A DNA stretch of 6,659 nucleotides, taken from positions 1 through 6,659 of the forward strand of contig CAMBNE010000058.1 of assembly GCA_945868935.1 (NCBI GenBank), read 5' to 3'. Source of the stretch: an uncultured Clostridia bacterium. Its GTDB lineage: Bacteria > Bacillota > Clostridia > Oscillospirales > Acutalibacteraceae. The notes under the pieces are model-generated. The model worked only from the letters and a program-made list of their open reading frames with translations. It searched no databases and was not told where the DNA came from. Numbering within the stretch: the stretch's first letter is position 1; each line of letters starts with the position of its first letter. Below, piece by piece: positions 6,425 to 6,659 of the stretch. A program made the translations under genes and the position numbers.

Positions 6425-6444
6425 TATAAAATTACAAATATAAT
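6418..6444 (+). promoter_or_regulatory. Candidate promoter of the XRE regulator gene
   Basis: TTGTCA (6418-6423) and TATAAT (6439-6444) are 15 nt apart, shorter than ideal. The start would be near 6451, leaving about 45 nt of leader. Its -35 overlaps the -35 of the minus-strand promoter almost completely, so the two would compete. A second TATAAT at 6470-6475 is possible, but its start would fall on the ribosome binding site. Confidence 0.45.
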
Positions 6445-6464
6445 GTGTTTTTACTTAAAATAAT

Positions 6465-6484
6465 CCAACTATAATAGTAGTTGG
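6465..6484. promoter_or_regulatory. Palindrome just before the XRE gene, likely operator
   Basis: CCAACTA (6465-6471) and TAGTTGG (6478-6484) form a perfect 7-bp inverted repeat around TAATAG. It covers the second TATAAT (6470-6475) and ends inside the GGAGG ribosome binding site (6483-6487). The size and position suit a dimeric HTH repressor's own operator. In RNA it could instead form a hairpin that hides part of the ribosome binding site. Confidence 0.55.
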
Positions 6485-6495
6485 AGGTTGACTGT

Positions 6496-6659
6496 ATGGA
6501 TTTATATTGTTTGGGCAACAGAATAAGGAAAACACGTATGAGCTGTGGTATTACTCAGGAGAAGCTTGCGGAAATGGTTGACATATCGACAAATTTTATG
6601 AGCCTGATTGAAAACGGCAGGAATATGAGCGTTGAAACGCTTGTCAAGATTGCCGATGC
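6496..6659 (+). CDS. XRE/Cro-C1 family HTH transcriptional regulator, 5' part
   Basis: The first 54 codons are present and the gene runs off the window. Residues about 6-53 form a standard HTH_3 domain: LGNRIRKTRMSCGITQEKLAEMVDIS, then the recognition-helix region TNFMSLIENGR and NMSVETLVKIAD. Such domains bind DNA as dimers and commonly repress their own promoter. The ATG at 6496 has GGAGG (6483-6487) eight bases upstream. The rest of the protein is unseen, so it could be a small one-domain regulator or carry a sensor or oligomerisation domain. The gene is divergent from the six-helix membrane protein, and the shared 170-bp control region makes co-regulation likely. Confidence 0.9.
   Translation, partial: MDLYCLGNRIRKTRMSCGITQEKLAEMVDISTNFMSLIENGRNMSVETLVKIAD

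Overview
The window looks like ordinary chromosomal DNA from a Gram-positive anaerobe of the clostridial type (Ruminococcaceae/Oscillospiraceae-like). This rests on strong AAGGAG-type ribosome binding sites, consensus TTGACA/TATAAT promoters, AT-rich intergenic DNA between moderate-GC genes, and the character of the proteins: a type 2 orotidine decarboxylase and a short clostridial-type phosphoglycerate dehydrogenase. It is an inference from style, not a taxonomic search. No phage, plasmid, CRISPR array, rRNA or tRNA is visible.

Layout from left to right: (1) the 3' part of a DRE-TIM metallolyase (aldolase catalytic domain protein), ending at 516. (2) A 316-bp gap holding a nested-palindrome repeat at 585-661. 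(3) pyrF (833-1768), followed after 4 nt by a polytopic acyltransferase-3 family gene (about 1773-2846), probably one transcript. (4) A strong promoter (2906-2934), an 84-nt leader and the serine biosynthesis genes serC (3025-4110) and serA (4264-5418), which together turn 3-phosphoglycerate into phosphoserine. A second nested-palindrome repeat (4122-4204) lies between them. (5) A bidirectional-looking terminator (5453-5483) between serA and a convergent gene for a six-helix membrane protein (6324-5503, minus strand). (6) A compact divergent control region (about 6325-6495) with a perfect-consensus minus-strand promoter and several small palindromes, then the start of an XRE-family HTH regulator (6496 to the window end).

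The most interesting signals are non-coding. The two intergenic repeats have unrelated stem sequences but the same design: GTAG plus a hairpin, a spacer of about 30 nt, then the inverse hairpin plus CTAC. This matches the arrangement of REP/BIME elements that RAYT (TnpA-REP) transposases recognise in other bacteria. In the first element the two halves differ by a compensated base pair, so each small hairpin is intact while the long stem is not. The second point of interest is the divergent membrane-protein/XRE pair with its packed control region. I see no clearly new multi-gene system.
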